This document shows positions 27,582 through 36,833 of a DNA stretch of 64,000 nucleotides, piece by piece; the first letter of the stretch is position 1, and every line of letters starts with the position of its first letter. Source of the stretch: Hoeflea sp. (lineage in GTDB: Bacteria > Pseudomonadota > Alphaproteobacteria > Rhizobiales > Rhizobiaceae); the NCBI GenBank assembly GCA_019084245.1, contig JAHRFE010000027.1, forward strand, positions 333,170 through 397,169. The letters run 5' to 3'. The position numbers and the translations under genes were made by a program. The notes beneath the pieces were generated by a model, which saw only the letters and a list, made by a program, of their open reading frames with translations, did not search any database and was not told the origin of the DNA.

Positions 27582-27681
27582 GAACTGATTGTGCGACAGA
27601 AATGGTCGTTCAACCCGGATGACCGGGGCGAACGAGTTGCCTGTCGAAAATTTTGTTCCTCGTACAAAGGTGGAGTGAGTG

Positions 27682-28566
27682 ATGGCAGCGCGGCCGATCT
27701 GGAAAGGGCAATTGCGATTGTCCCTGGTGTCGATTCCGGTGGAGATGTATTCCGCCACCAAGACCGGCGCGCGCATCAGTTTCAGGCAGATCCACGGACC
27801 TTCGGGAAAACCGGTGAGCTACCAGAAAACCGTGCCCGGGATCGGTCCGATTGATGCCGGCGACATCATGAAGGGGTTCGAATACGAGAAGGACCAGTTC
27901 CTGCTCATCGATCCCGACAGTGTCGAGGAAATCAAGCTTGAGACCAAGAAGACGCTGGAGCTCGTCCAGTTCGTCGATGCCTGTGAAATCTCGCCGCTCT
28001 ATTTCAACAAGCCCTACTACCTGGTTCCCGCCGATGATCTGGCCGAGGATGCATACCGGGTGGTCCGCGACGCCCTGCGCGAGACCAAGATGGTGGGGCT
28101 CGGCCAGGTCACCATGCGCGGCAAGGAATATCTCGCGGCGGTCAAGCCCTGCGGCGACGGTCTGCTGCTGGAAACCCTGCATTATGCCGACGAGATCCGC
28201 GACGCCGAACCGTTGTTCAAGGACATCGAGGACGAGACCTCGGACGGGGACCTGCTCGAGGTCGCCAAGTCGCTGATCACACGCAAGACCGCGGCATTCA
28301 AGGCCGAAGCCTTCAAGGACAATTACACGCTGGCGCTCAAGGACCTGATCGACCGCAAGACCAGGAGCAAGTCGACCAAGCGCGTGCGCACCGACGACAG
28401 CTCGAGCGACAGCGGCGGCAGCGGCGACAATGTGATCGACCTGATGGCGGCGCTGAAGCAGAGCCTCGCCAAGGCCGAAGGCGCAAAATCGGGCTCCAAG
28501 CCTGCCAAGAGCCAGGCCAAGAAGGCGCCGGCCAGGAAGGCGCCGGCGAAGAAGAAATCCGCCTGA
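27682..28566 (+). CDS. ku: Ku, double-strand-break end-binding protein
   Basis: This 294-residue bacterial Ku begins ARPIWKGQLRLSLVSIPVEMY, the typical Ku core start, and ends in a Lys/Ala-rich tail (KKAPARKAPAKKKSA) that assists DNA binding and LigD recruitment. Homodimers ring DNA ends for non-homologous end joining. GGTGGAG precedes the start, and a GTG 3 bases earlier is in frame. The stop overlaps the ligD start (TGATGG). Confidence 0.95.
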   Translation: MAARPIWKGQLRLSLVSIPVEMYSATKTGARISFRQIHGPSGKPVSYQKTVPGIGPIDAGDIMKGFEYEKDQFLLIDPDSVEEIKLETKKTLELVQFVDACEISPLYFNKPYYLVPADDLAEDAYRVVRDALRETKMVGLGQVTMRGKEYLAAVKPCGDGLLLETLHYADEIRDAEPLFKDIEDETSDGDLLEVAKSLITRKTAAFKAEAFKDNYTLALKDLIDRKTRSKSTKRVRTDDSSSDSGGSGDNVIDLMAALKQSLAKAEGAKSGSKPAKSQAKKAPARKAPAKKKSA

Positions 28567-31067
28567 TGGCGGTCTCAGTCAAAAAGCTCGCCCAGTACGC
28601 GGCCAAGCGGGATTTTACCAAGACCGCGGAGCCGAGCGGTGAGGGCGCGGCAAAAGCCTCCGACAAGCCGGTCTTCGTCGTCCAGAAACACGCGGCGCGA
28701 CGGCTGCACTATGATTTCAGGCTCGAATGGGAAGGCGTGCTCTTGAGCTGGGCGGTCACGAGGGGGCCGAGCGCCGTGACCTCGGTCAAGCGGCTCGCCG
28801 TGCGCACCGAGGATCACCCGCTCGACTATGGCGGCTTCGAAGGCACGATTGCGCCAAAGCAATATGGCGCCGGCACGGTGATGCTCTGGGACCAGGGCTG
28901 GTGGCAGCCGCAGGAGGATTTCGCCGAAGGCCTGAAGACCGGAAAGTTAAAAATCATCCTGCATGGCCAGCGCATGAAGGGCCGCTGGGCGCTGGTGCGC
29001 ATGCAGACCAAGGAGAAGCGCGAGAACTGGCTCTTGATCAAGGAGCACGACGCCTTCGAGGAGGAAGATGAGGACGGTCTGATCGAGCGCTTTGATAACA
29101 GCGTTAAAACCGGCCGCAGCATGGATGACATCGCCGCCGGCAAGCCGGCCAAAAAAACGGCAGCCAAGCGGCCGGGAAAAACCGCAAAGCCGGAGGCATC
29201 TTCGAAAACTGGCTTCACACTCGCTACCCCCAAATTCCGCAAACCGCAGCTCGCCAAGCTCACCAAGCATGTGCCCGACGGCGATGACTGGCTGCACGAG
29301 ACCAAGTTCGACGGCTACCGCTGTCTCGCCGCGCTCGGCAAGGACGGGGTCACGCTCTACACCCGCTCCGGCCATGACTGGACCGACCGTTATGCCGGAC
29401 TGACTGAAGCCTTCACTGAACTCGATTGCCGCAATGCGCTGATCGACGGCGAGGTGGTGGCCGCGAGCAGCGCCGGCGGCTCGCACTTCTCCGCCCTGCA
29501 GCGCGACCTCGAAGAGCGGCGGCCGGTGATCTTCATGGCCTTCGATCTCTTGGAACTCGATGGCAAGAGCCTGGTCAAGCTTCCGCTCAGCGAGCGCAAG
29601 CAGGCGCTCAACAGGCTGCTTGCCGGACAGCACCGGGGCGCGGCCGTCCGCTACAGCGAACATGTGGTCGGCCATGGGCCGCAGGTGTTCAAGGCAGTGG
29701 AGAAGGCCGGCGGCGAAGGAATCATCTCGAAATCCTGCGACAGTTCCTACACCGGCACCCGAAGCGGCAGCTGGCTCAAGATCAAGACCGGGCTGCGGCA
29801 GGAGTTCGTCGTCGGCGGGTTTTCGCCGTCGTCAGCCCGGGGACGGCCCTTTGCCTCGCTGCTGGTCGGGTCGCGCGAAAACGGCGTGCTGCGCTATCGC
29901 GGCCGCGTTGGCGGCGGCCTGGGCGAACGCGATCTTGAGACGCTCACCGGCTTGATGCAAAGTCGCACCCGAAAGACCAGCCCGTTCGACGCGGTGCCCG
30001 CCGAGATTGCCCGGTCGGCCAAATGGGTCACGCCGGAGCTGGTGATCGAGGTCGACTATGCCGAACTCACCGATCAGGGCAGTATTCGCCATGGCGTGTT
30101 TCGCGGCGTGCGGCAGGACAAGGAGGCTTCCATGGTCAAACTCGAAACACCGGACGTGCCTAACAGCAAGGACCAAAAATTCCTGGGCATCCGCGTCAGC
30201 AGCCCCGACCGCGTGGTGTTTCCCGATGCCGGCTGCACCAAGGGCGATGTCGCAAGTTATTACGCGAAGGCCGCGGAGCGGATGCTCGATCTTGCCGGCA
30301 ACCGGCCGGTGTCGCTGCTGCGCTGCCCGGACGGAACCGAGGGCGATTGCTTCTTCCAGAAACACGCCGGACAGGGCTTTCCGGAAGGCATAGGCAGCGT
30401 CGAGATCACCGAAAGCTCGGGAAAATCCCAGCCCTATATGGTGATCGAAAAACCGGCTGGCTTCGTGGCTGCAGCCCAGATGGGCACGATCGAATTCCAC
30501 ATCTGGGGATCGCGCGCCGATGCGCTCGAAAAACCCGATCGCCTGGTCTTCGATCTCGATCCGGACGAGGGACTGGGTTTTGCCGAGGTCAAGGCGGCGG
30601 CGAAGGAGGTGAGAAAACTGCTCGCCGACATCGGTCTCGAGAGCATCCCGATGGTCACCGGCGGCAAGGGCGTGCATGTCATCGTGCCATTGAAGCGCAT
30701 CGCCGAATGGGACACGGTGGCCTTCTTTGCCCGCACCATCGCCAGCCATCTGGCCGCGCGTTTCCCCGACCGCTACGTCGCCACCATGTCCAAGGCCAAG
30801 CGCAAGGGCAAGATCTTCATCGACTGGCTGCGCAATGACCGCGGCTCGACGGCGGTTGCGCCCTATTCGATCCGCGCGCGCAACGGCGCGCCGGTGGCGG
30901 TGCCGGTAACCTGGGCCGAACTGGGGCGGCTCAAGCAGGCCAACGGGTTCGATATCCCCAAGGCGCTGAAGCGGCTCGAGCAACCCTGTCCGCTGCAAGG
31001 GCTGGAGGCGACGCAGTCGATCTCGCAGGCCGTGGTGGGAGCGCTGGAAAAACTGATCAACCGATAG
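28566..31067 (+). CDS. ligD: ATP-dependent DNA ligase LigD (phosphoesterase-ligase-polymerase)
   Basis: This 833-residue protein has three domains: an N-terminal 3'-phosphoesterase (FVVQKHAARRLHYDFRLEW), a central ATP-dependent ligase with the nucleotidyl-lysine motif KFDGYR (Lys247), and a C-terminal primase-polymerase domain (about 535-830) with the catalytic DLDP motif near 663. It trims, fills and seals ends bound by Ku. The start overlaps the ku stop codon, so translation is coupled. A LigD of this size with all three activities is normal in Rhizobiales. Confidence 0.95.
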   Translation: MAVSVKKLAQYAAKRDFTKTAEPSGEGAAKASDKPVFVVQKHAARRLHYDFRLEWEGVLLSWAVTRGPSAVTSVKRLAVRTEDHPLDYGGFEGTIAPKQYGAGTVMLWDQGWWQPQEDFAEGLKTGKLKIILHGQRMKGRWALVRMQTKEKRENWLLIKEHDAFEEEDEDGLIERFDNSVKTGRSMDDIAAGKPAKKTAAKRPGKTAKPEASSKTGFTLATPKFRKPQLAKLTKHVPDGDDWLHETKFDGYRCLAALGKDGVTLYTRSGHDWTDRYAGLTEAFTELDCRNALIDGEVVAASSAGGSHFSALQRDLEERRPVIFMAFDLLELDGKSLVKLPLSERKQALNRLLAGQHRGAAVRYSEHVVGHGPQVFKAVEKAGGEGIISKSCDSSYTGTRSGSWLKIKTGLRQEFVVGGFSPSSARGRPFASLLVGSRENGVLRYRGRVGGGLGERDLETLTGLMQSRTRKTSPFDAVPAEIARSAKWVTPELVIEVDYAELTDQGSIRHGVFRGVRQDKEASMVKLETPDVPNSKDQKFLGIRVSSPDRVVFPDAGCTKGDVASYYAKAAERMLDLAGNRPVSLLRCPDGTEGDCFFQKHAGQGFPEGIGSVEITESSGKSQPYMVIEKPAGFVAAAQMGTIEFHIWGSRADALEKPDRLVFDLDPDEGLGFAEVKAAAKEVRKLLADIGLESIPMVTGGKGVHVIVPLKRIAEWDTVAFFARTIASHLAARFPDRYVATMSKAKRKGKIFIDWLRNDRGSTAVAPYSIRARNGAPVAVPVTWAELGRLKQANGFDIPKALKRLEQPCPLQGLEATQSISQAVVGALEKLINR

Positions 31068-31079
31068 GTCCCACGCGGT

Positions 31080-31334
31080 TTACTCGCTGTCGGGGTTCCG
31101 GGCCCGCGCATCCGCAGAATTGAGCGCCCAGTCCAGCACCGCCAGCCGCAGCGCCGACGACAAATTGCCGGGCGTGGCCTGCGCGCCGTCGATCTCGGCG
31201 ATCAGCGCCGCAAGCGCCAGGCCGCGCTGATCGGCCATCTGCCTGAGCGCGTCCATGAAGGCGTCTTCCAAAGTGATGCTGGTGCGGTGGCCGCGAATGG
31301 AGACGGAATGCTTGCGGATCAGGCTGCCCACCAT
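31080..31334 (-). CDS. Ribbon-helix-helix domain protein
   Basis: This 84-residue protein begins IRKHSVSIRGHRTSITLEDAFMDALRQMADQRG, a ribbon-helix-helix DNA-binding fold typical of small rhizobial regulators, with an acidic C-terminus. It is the last gene of the sspB cluster, 3 bases after the DUF4169 stop. Confidence 0.8.
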   Translation of the reverse strand: MVGSLIRKHSVSIRGHRTSITLEDAFMDALRQMADQRGLALAALIAEIDGAQATPGNLSSALRLAVLDWALNSADARARNPDSE

Positions 31335-31337
31335 GGC

Positions 31338-31544
31338 TCAGGTGCCACTGTCGTTGTCACCGGCGATGGGCTCGCGGCGCGAGGCGTCATGCTCGCGCGC
31401 GGCCTTGTCGTTGCGGGCGCGGGCAAGCTCGCGGTCCGCCTTCGAGCGGCCATGTTCGAAGCGGTTGCGCTCGGCATCGGCTTCCTTGACAGCGCGGTCG
31501 CGGCGCTTGCGTGCCATGCGCAGATTGACCACGTCACCGCTCAT
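31338..31544 (-). CDS. DUF4169 family protein
   Basis: The 68-residue protein is very charged and predicted helical (GDVVNLRMARKRRDRAVKEADAERNRF). It matches DUF4169, short Arg/Lys-rich proteins conserved next to sspB in Rhizobiales. The function is unknown. Confidence 0.85.
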   Translation of the reverse strand: MSGDVVNLRMARKRRDRAVKEADAERNRFEHGRSKADRELARARNDKAAREHDASRREPIAGDNDSGT

Positions 31545-31556
31545 GACGCGGCTCCG

Positions 31557-32120
31557 TCAGTTCTTTTTGCGGAAGGAATCGAGCGAGACGACATCGGCGC
31601 CCGGCTTCTTGTCGCCGCCCGGCTCCGGCTCGCCCTCGGCGGCGTCGCCCTTGACGGCAGGCTCCGGCGTGGCGGCGGGTTCGACCAGCCGCTCGATGGT
31701 GCCGGCCAACTGCGTGCGCTCGTCATCCTCGCTGTCGCCGCCATCATTGGCGGCAGTTTCCAGAACCGTGTCGAATTCCAGCTCGAAATTGACCGACGGA
31801 TCGTAAAAGCCGCGAATGGCCGCGAACGGCACGACCAGCTTTTCCGGCTTGTCGGAGAACGACAGCCCGATCTCGAACAGCGATTCCGTGACCTTGAGGT
31901 CCCAGAACTGGTGCTGCACCACGATGGTCATCTGTTCCGGATAGCGCTCCTTGAGCGCGGTCGAGATCCGCACGCCCGGCGCTTCTGTCAGGAAGGTGAT
32001 GAAGAAGTGATGATCGCCCGGCAGATAGCCCGTCACCGCCACCTCGGACAGCACCTTGCGGATCACGCCGCGCAACGCGTCCTGAGCAAGAATGTCGTAT
32101 CGAATGTGGTCTTGCGGCAT
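31557..32120 (-). CDS. sspB: SspB-type ClpXP adaptor protein
   Basis: This 187-residue alpha-type SspB has the substrate-binding fold (YLPGDHHFFITFLTEAPGVRIS, QFWDLKV) and an acidic, flexible tail ending VVSLDSFRKKN, which docks on ClpX. It delivers ssrA-tagged proteins for degradation. The tmRNA gene encoding that tag lies directly upstream on the same strand, so tag and adaptor are neighbours. Confidence 0.93.
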   Translation of the reverse strand: MPQDHIRYDILAQDALRGVIRKVLSEVAVTGYLPGDHHFFITFLTEAPGVRISTALKERYPEQMTIVVQHQFWDLKVTESLFEIGLSFSDKPEKLVVPFAAIRGFYDPSVNFELEFDTVLETAANDGGDSEDDERTQLAGTIERLVEPAATPEPAVKGDAAEGEPEPGGDKKPGADVVSLDSFRKKN

Positions 32121-32389
32121 CAGCGCGGTCTTTCCTGTCTGGGCCCGGCATCAACTCATCGGAACCCGAAGCCAATTCTCGTTGTCGAAGGCGCTCAAAT
32201 GCCGCCGATTCACTTGTCTTTATAACCGTAAACCCGGCGAGCTTGAAAGCGGTGTTGCGGTAGAAAGCCCCAAAGCATCCATGACCGTGTCACTTATAGG
32301 GCAATTCGGCAAAAAAGCCGCCGATAATCCGCCAACGCGGTGAATGAATGCGTTCTGCCTGCGTCCGGAACTGTGGGAAAAGTGGAGGT

Positions 32390-32745
32390 TTCTGTTGCCA
32401 GGTACCTCCGAACCCCGCCCAGAAGTGCGACCCTCTAGGACTTAGTTTGAAGTGTCACACCGCAATTAAGCAGCGAGACGAGCTTCCGCATAGTTGTCAT
32501 TTGCAACTACAAGTTTAGCCCGATAACGGTGGTACAATGCCGAACAAAAAGACGCTCTTTACACCCTCGTCGATCCTGTTTCGCCCCCATCATCATCCGG
32601 CCGCGGGCCGTCTGGTGTGATCCCAGGTCCCTGGGACCGGATCATGGTGGAGGCGCCGGGTACCGCCCCCGGGTCCGAATGGTTTATTTCAACGCTCGTT
32701 TATTGTCATAGCTGCTTGCGCAGCAAACCCAATATAGGGTGCGGT
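32390..32745 (-). ncRNA. ssrA: tmRNA (two-piece, circularly permuted)
   Basis: Reading the minus strand, an acceptor piece ends in ...GCGCCTCCACCA (CCA end at 32645). An intervening spacer of about 55 bases follows, and then a coding piece beginning GGGGGCGAAACAGGATCGACGA (5' end near 32588). The GGGGGCG and CGCCTCC arms pair to form the acceptor stem of the tRNA-like domain. This order, acceptor piece first, is the alphaproteobacterial permuted arrangement, processed into two RNAs. The tag frame is inside the coding piece. Outer ends are approximate. Confidence 0.93.
32466..32504 (-). other. tmRNA proteolysis tag reading frame
   Basis: From the resume codon GCA the frame reads ANDNYAEARLAA then TAA. 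With the alanine charged on tmRNA, this gives a tag ending in the ClpX-recognised LAA. Confidence 0.93.
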
Positions 32746-32893
32746 GGCGGGAATGAAAAGGGGTGATGTTCGCGTACCGGGGGGAGGGCGCTCCACCGTG
32801 TCTGTGGAGTGGCCGTCCAAATCCGAGCAAACCTTTCGGCCCCGCGCCAAACTCGGCTAGGATCGACTTCCATCGAATCACGAAGCGACGGCC

Positions 32894-33688
32894 ATGCAGC
32901 AGTATCACGACCTTTTACGCCTGGTACTCGACCAGGGCTCAGACCGCGATGACCGGACCGGCACCGGCACGCGCAGCCTGTTCGGCCACCAGATGCGGTT
33001 TGACCTCAGTAAAGGCTTTCCCGCGCTCACCACCAAGAAACTGCATCTCAAGTCGATCATTCATGAGCTACTGTGGTTCCTGAGGGGCGACACCAACATT
33101 GCCTATCTGAAGGCCAATGGCGTCTCGATCTGGGACGAATGGGCCGACGAGAACGGCGATCTCGGTCCGGTCTATGGCGCGCAATGGCGCTCCTGGCCCG
33201 CACCGGACGGCGGCTCGATTGACCAGATCGCCAATGTGCTGGCCCAGATCAAAACCAATCCCTCGTCGCGCCGCCACATCGTCTCTGCCTGGAACCCGGC
33301 GGAAGTGGACAACATGGCCTTGCCGCCGTGCCATTGCCTGTTCCAGTTCTATGTCGCGGATGGAAGGCTTTCCTGCCAGCTCTATCAGCGCTCGGCTGAC
33401 ATCTTCCTCGGCGTGCCCTTCAACATCGCCTCCTATGCGCTCATGACCATGATGGTGGCGCAGGTCACCGGACTTGAACCGGGCGATTTCGTGCACACGC
33501 TGGGCGACGCGCATCTTTACAAAAACCATTTCGACCAGGCGCATCTGCAGCTTTCGCGAGAGCCGCGCAGCCTTCCGGTGATGCGCCTCAACCCGGATGT
33601 GACCGACCTGTTCGCCTTCACCTATGAGGATTTCAAGCTTGAGGGCTACGACCCGCATCCGGCGATTTCCGCCCCGATCGCGGTATGA
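32894..33688 (+). CDS. thyA: Thymidylate synthase
   Basis: This 264-residue enzyme has the catalytic Cys146 in the motif [12 protein letters not shown] and the N-terminal [13 protein letters not shown]. It methylates dUMP to dTMP using methylene-tetrahydrofolate and releases dihydrofolate. Its stop overlaps the start of folA, which recycles that product. The start is the ATG at 32894. Confidence 0.97.
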   Translation: MQQYHDLLRLVLDQGSDRDDRTGTGTRSLFGHQMRFDLSKGFPALTTKKLHLKSIIHELLWFLRGDTNIAYLKANGVSIWDEWADENGDLGPVYGAQWRSWPAPDGGSIDQIANVLAQIKTNPSSRRHIVSAWNPAEVDNMALPPCHCLFQFYVADGRLSCQLYQRSADIFLGVPFNIASYALMTMMVAQVTGLEPGDFVHTLGDAHLYKNHFDQAHLQLSREPRSLPVMRLNPDVTDLFAFTYEDFKLEGYDPHPAISAPIAV

Positions 33689-34203
33689 CGGAGGGCGGCG
33701 TCAAGATCGTCCTGGTCGCGGCCCATGCGAAAAACCGGGTGATCGGCCGTGACGGCGACATGCCGTGGCGGCTGCCGTCCGACCTCAGGCATTTCAAGGC
33801 GGTGACGCTGGGCAGTCCGGTGATCATGGGCCGCAAGACCTATCTCTCCATCGGCCGGCCGCTGCCGGGCCGCGCCAACATCGTGGTGTCGCGGTCGGGG
33901 TTTTCAGCCGATGGGGTCGAGACGGTCACAAGCCTGGAGGCGGCGATCAGCCTCGCGCAGGCCCATGCGCGGCAATCGGGCGCAGGTCAGGTCTCGGTGA
34001 TCGGCGGCGGCGAGATTTACGCACAGGCCATTGATCTCGCCGATGAACTCTGTCTCACCGAGGTCGATGCGCAAATTCAAGGCGATACGGTCTTCCCCGA
34101 GATTGATTCGACCAGGTGGCAAAAGCTGAGCCTTTCCGAACCTGTACAGACGGAAAAAGACAGCCATCCCGTCCGGTTTGCCATTTGGCGTCGCCGCGGC
34201 TGA
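33685..34203 (+). CDS. folA: Dihydrofolate reductase
   Basis: This 172-residue protein has the DHFR features [20 protein letters not shown] (substrate-binding loop), [15 protein letters not shown] and [11 protein letters not shown]. It reduces dihydrofolate to tetrahydrofolate with NADPH. The ATG overlaps the thyA stop by four bases (translation coupling). Confidence 0.96.
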   Translation: MTEGGVKIVLVAAHAKNRVIGRDGDMPWRLPSDLRHFKAVTLGSPVIMGRKTYLSIGRPLPGRANIVVSRSGFSADGVETVTSLEAAISLAQAHARQSGAGQVSVIGGGEIYAQAIDLADELCLTEVDAQIQGDTVFPEIDSTRWQKLSLSEPVQTEKDSHPVRFAIWRRRG

Positions 34204-34350
34204 CAATTCGACCGGAATAATGCCAATTCGGCCCCCGAACGCACAATGCCGCGTTGAAAGCTGGGGCTACGATACCTATAACGTGGTCAGCGTGCGGGCT
34301 CCGGAAATCTGTCTGGACCGCATCACAACACGGTTTGGAAAGAGGTATTG

Positions 34351-35472
34351 ATGCCCTGGAGCAATCAAAACGGAGGAGGCGGCGGCCCATGGGGCGGCGG
34401 CGGTGGTGGTGGAAACAATCAGGGACCGTGGGGCAAAGGCCCCCAGCCGCCGCGCGGCGGCGGTGGCGGCAATCCGCCAGACCTTGAGGAATTGATCAGG
34501 CGCGGCCAGGACAAGCTGCGCCAGGTGCTTCCGGGCGGCGGCGGCGGACCAGGTTCAGGCAGCACCAAGCTGATTGCCGGCCTCGTCGTTCTGGGCCTTG
34601 CCGGCCTGTGGCTGATGCAGGCAGTCTATACCGTCCAGCCGGACGAGCGCGGCGTGGAGTTGCGCTTCGGCAAGCCCAAGGAAGAGATTTCCCAGCCAGG
34701 GCTTCACATGATTTTGTGGCCGTTTGAAACGGTCGAGATGGCTACCATTGTTGAGCGCGAAATGAGCACCGGCGGCTCCTCGCGCACCGGATCGACCGAC
34801 GGCCTGATGCTGTCTGGCGATCAGAACATCGTCGATGTCGAATTCAAGCTGCTCTATTCGGTTCAGGATCCGAAGGCGTTCCTGTTCAATATTGCGCGTC
34901 CCGAAGACACGCTGCGGCAGATTGCCGAAAGCGCGATGCGTGAAGTCGTGGGCCGCAGGCCGGCTCAGGATATTTTCCGCGACAATCGTGAGGCCATCGC
35001 TACGGAAGTCCGGACCATCATCCAGTCAGGGATGGACGCTTTCCCGTCAGGCATCGCCATCAATCAGGTTGCGATCGAAGACGCGGCCCCGCCGCGCGAA
35101 GTGGCCGACGCCTTTGACGAGGTGCAACGCGCCGAGCAGGACGAAGATCGTTTCGTTGAAGAGTCCAACCAGTACGCCAACCAGAGACTTGGTCAGGCGC
35201 GTGGTGAAGGCGCCCAGCTTCGCGAAGAAGCGTCCGCCTACAAGGACCGCGTCGTCAATGAGGCGACCGGTGAAGCCGGACGTTTCATTTCGGTCTATGA
35301 GGAATATGCCAAGGCTCCGGAAGTGACCCGGTCACGGCTCTATCTCGAGACCCTCGAAAGGGTTCTCGGAGGCTCCGAGAAGGTCATTATCGGCCAGGAC
35401 GGCGGCGGCTCGGGCGTGGTGCCTTATCTGCCCCTGCCTGAAATACGCAAGCAAGCCGGAGGCACCAACTAA
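34351..35472 (+). CDS. hflK: HflK, SPFH-family regulator of FtsH
   Basis: The protein is 373 residues. A Gly/Trp/Asn-rich cytoplasmic N-terminus is followed by one membrane helix (about 72-92, LIAGLVVLGLAGLWLMQAVY) and the SPFH/band-7 domain (VQPDERGVELRFGK) with a helical C-terminus. With HflC it forms a membrane cage around the FtsH protease. ATG 34351 is preceded by AAAGAGG and an in-frame TTG. Its stop overlaps the hflC start. Confidence 0.94.
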   Translation: MPWSNQNGGGGGPWGGGGGGGNNQGPWGKGPQPPRGGGGGNPPDLEELIRRGQDKLRQVLPGGGGGPGSGSTKLIAGLVVLGLAGLWLMQAVYTVQPDERGVELRFGKPKEEISQPGLHMILWPFETVEMATIVEREMSTGGSSRTGSTDGLMLSGDQNIVDVEFKLLYSVQDPKAFLFNIARPEDTLRQIAESAMREVVGRRPAQDIFRDNREAIATEVRTIIQSGMDAFPSGIAINQVAIEDAAPPREVADAFDEVQRAEQDEDRFVEESNQYANQRLGQARGEGAQLREEASAYKDRVVNEATGEAGRFISVYEEYAKAPEVTRSRLYLETLERVLGGSEKVIIGQDGGGSGVVPYLPLPEIRKQAGGTN

Positions 35473-36434
35473 TGGCTAATCGTCTTCCCATTATCGTCGG
35501 CCTGCTGGCCGTCATCGCCTTCCTCTTGTGGTCGTCGATCTTCGTCGTCAATGAGCGCGAGCAGGCCATCGTTGTCCGCTTCGGTCAGATCCAGGACGTG
35601 AAGACTGAACCCGGCCTTTACTTCAAGCTGCCCTTCGGCTTCGTCGACGCCGACAGGGTGCAATATGTCGAGGATCGCGTGCTTCGCTTCGACCTTGACG
35701 ACATCCGCGTGCAGGTCTCGGGCGGCAAGTTCTACGAAGTCGATGCATTCGTGCTCTACAAGATCGCCGATGCGCGGCGCTTCCGTCAGACGGTCTCCGG
35801 CGACCAGGTCGCTGCTGAATCCCGGCTCCGTACGCGTCTGAACTCTGCCTTGCGTACCGTTTACGGTCTGCGCGGCTTTGAATCGGCGCTGTCTGAAGAA
35901 CGCACCTCGATGATGCGGGAAGTGCGCGATCAGCTGCGTCCTGAAGCGGAATCGCTCGGTCTTCGCATTGACGACGTGCGCATTCGGCGTACCGACCTGA
36001 CACAGGAAGTCTCGCAGCAGACCTTTGAACGGATGAAGGCCGAACGTCTAGCCGAGGCCGAACTGATCAGGGCACGCGGCAACGAGGCGGCGCAGCGTAT
36101 TCGCGCCATCGCCGACCGTCAGGTCGTCGAGATCGTCTCCGAGGCTGCGCGTGATTCCGAAATCATCCGAGGCGAAGGCGACGGCGAACGCAACCGCATC
36201 TTTGCCGAGGCGTTCTCGCGTGACTCGGAGTTCTTCGAATTCTACCGTTCGATGAACGCTTATGGTCAGGCGCTGGCCGACACAGGCACCACCATGGTGT
36301 TGTCGCCGACCTCCGAGTTCTTCCGCTATTTCAACAGCGCTGCGGGCGCCAACCCTTCCGCTCCGGTGCCAGCCAGTGCCCCGGGCGCCGAGGAAGCCGC
36401 GCCAGCCGCGGAACCGGCAGTTCCGGCCAACTGA
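35472..36434 (+). CDS. hflC: HflC, SPFH-family partner of HflK
   Basis: The protein is 320 residues with a membrane helix at the N-terminus (IIVGLLAVIAFLLWSSIFV), a band-7 domain (NEREQAIVVRFGQIQDV) and a long coiled coil ending in an Ala/Pro-rich tail. Its ATG overlaps the hflK stop (TAATG). Confidence 0.94.
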   Translation: MANRLPIIVGLLAVIAFLLWSSIFVVNEREQAIVVRFGQIQDVKTEPGLYFKLPFGFVDADRVQYVEDRVLRFDLDDIRVQVSGGKFYEVDAFVLYKIADARRFRQTVSGDQVAAESRLRTRLNSALRTVYGLRGFESALSEERTSMMREVRDQLRPEAESLGLRIDDVRIRRTDLTQEVSQQTFERMKAERLAEAELIRARGNEAAQRIRAIADRQVVEIVSEAARDSEIIRGEGDGERNRIFAEAFSRDSEFFEFYRSMNAYGQALADTGTTMVLSPTSEFFRYFNSAAGANPSAPVPASAPGAEEAAPAAEPAVPAN

Positions 36435-36451
36435 TGGAAGGGTGATCGCCA

Positions 36452-36634
36452 GTGAGCACGTTCTTTCTGGCGGTCGGACTTGTGCTTGTAGTGGAGGGGC
36501 TGGCCTATGCGCTGGCCCCTTCCTTTATCCGCCGCATGGCGGAGGAACTGCCCAAGCTCGGCGACGAACAGTTGCGGATGTTCGGCGTCGCCGCGCTGGC
36601 GCTCGGGGTAGGACTCGTCTATCTGGCGCGCTAG
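36452..36634 (+). CDS. DUF2065 small membrane protein
   Basis: This 60-residue protein has a GTG start, an N-terminal membrane helix (FFLAVGLVLVVEGLAYAL), a polar centre (FIRRMAEELPKLGDEQLR) and a second helix. It belongs to the DUF2065 family, which usually sits between hflC and degP. It starts 17 bases after hflC. Confidence 0.88.
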   Translation: MSTFFLAVGLVLVVEGLAYALAPSFIRRMAEELPKLGDEQLRMFGVAALALGVGLVYLAR

Positions 36635-36640
36635 CATCTC

Positions 36641-36742
36641 CTGCATAATTCCCTAAATCGGACCCGATTTAAGGAAAAAGTTATGCAGCAGTTTTAAGTG
36701 CTACAGCGGCCTTTGTGCGTTTGATTGAACGCACGGCGCTGT
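36641..36742. repeat. Palindromic repeat element (two stem-loops)
   Basis: CTGCATAA (36641-36648) pairs with TTATGCAG (36681-36688) around TAAATCGG/CCGATTTA arms. Next comes ACAGCG ... CGCTGT enclosing GTGCGTT/AACGCAC (36715-36721 and 36728-36734). It resembles intergenic elements that recur in Rhizobiaceae genomes. It lies in the hflC/DUF2065 to degP gap. Confidence 0.75.
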
Positions 36743-36833
36743 AATGCCGAAACCATGACTGGACCTGATGCAATCGCGCCATATTTAATCGTCACAAGCT
36801 GATCAACACATGTCGTTCAAGGAGACCGTCCCG

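Noticed and set aside
32161-32183. GGAAC ... CGTT resembling an EcfG promoter between sspB and thyA
   Set aside because: The spacer is only 14 bases and it points away from sspB, so it does not fit the consensus.
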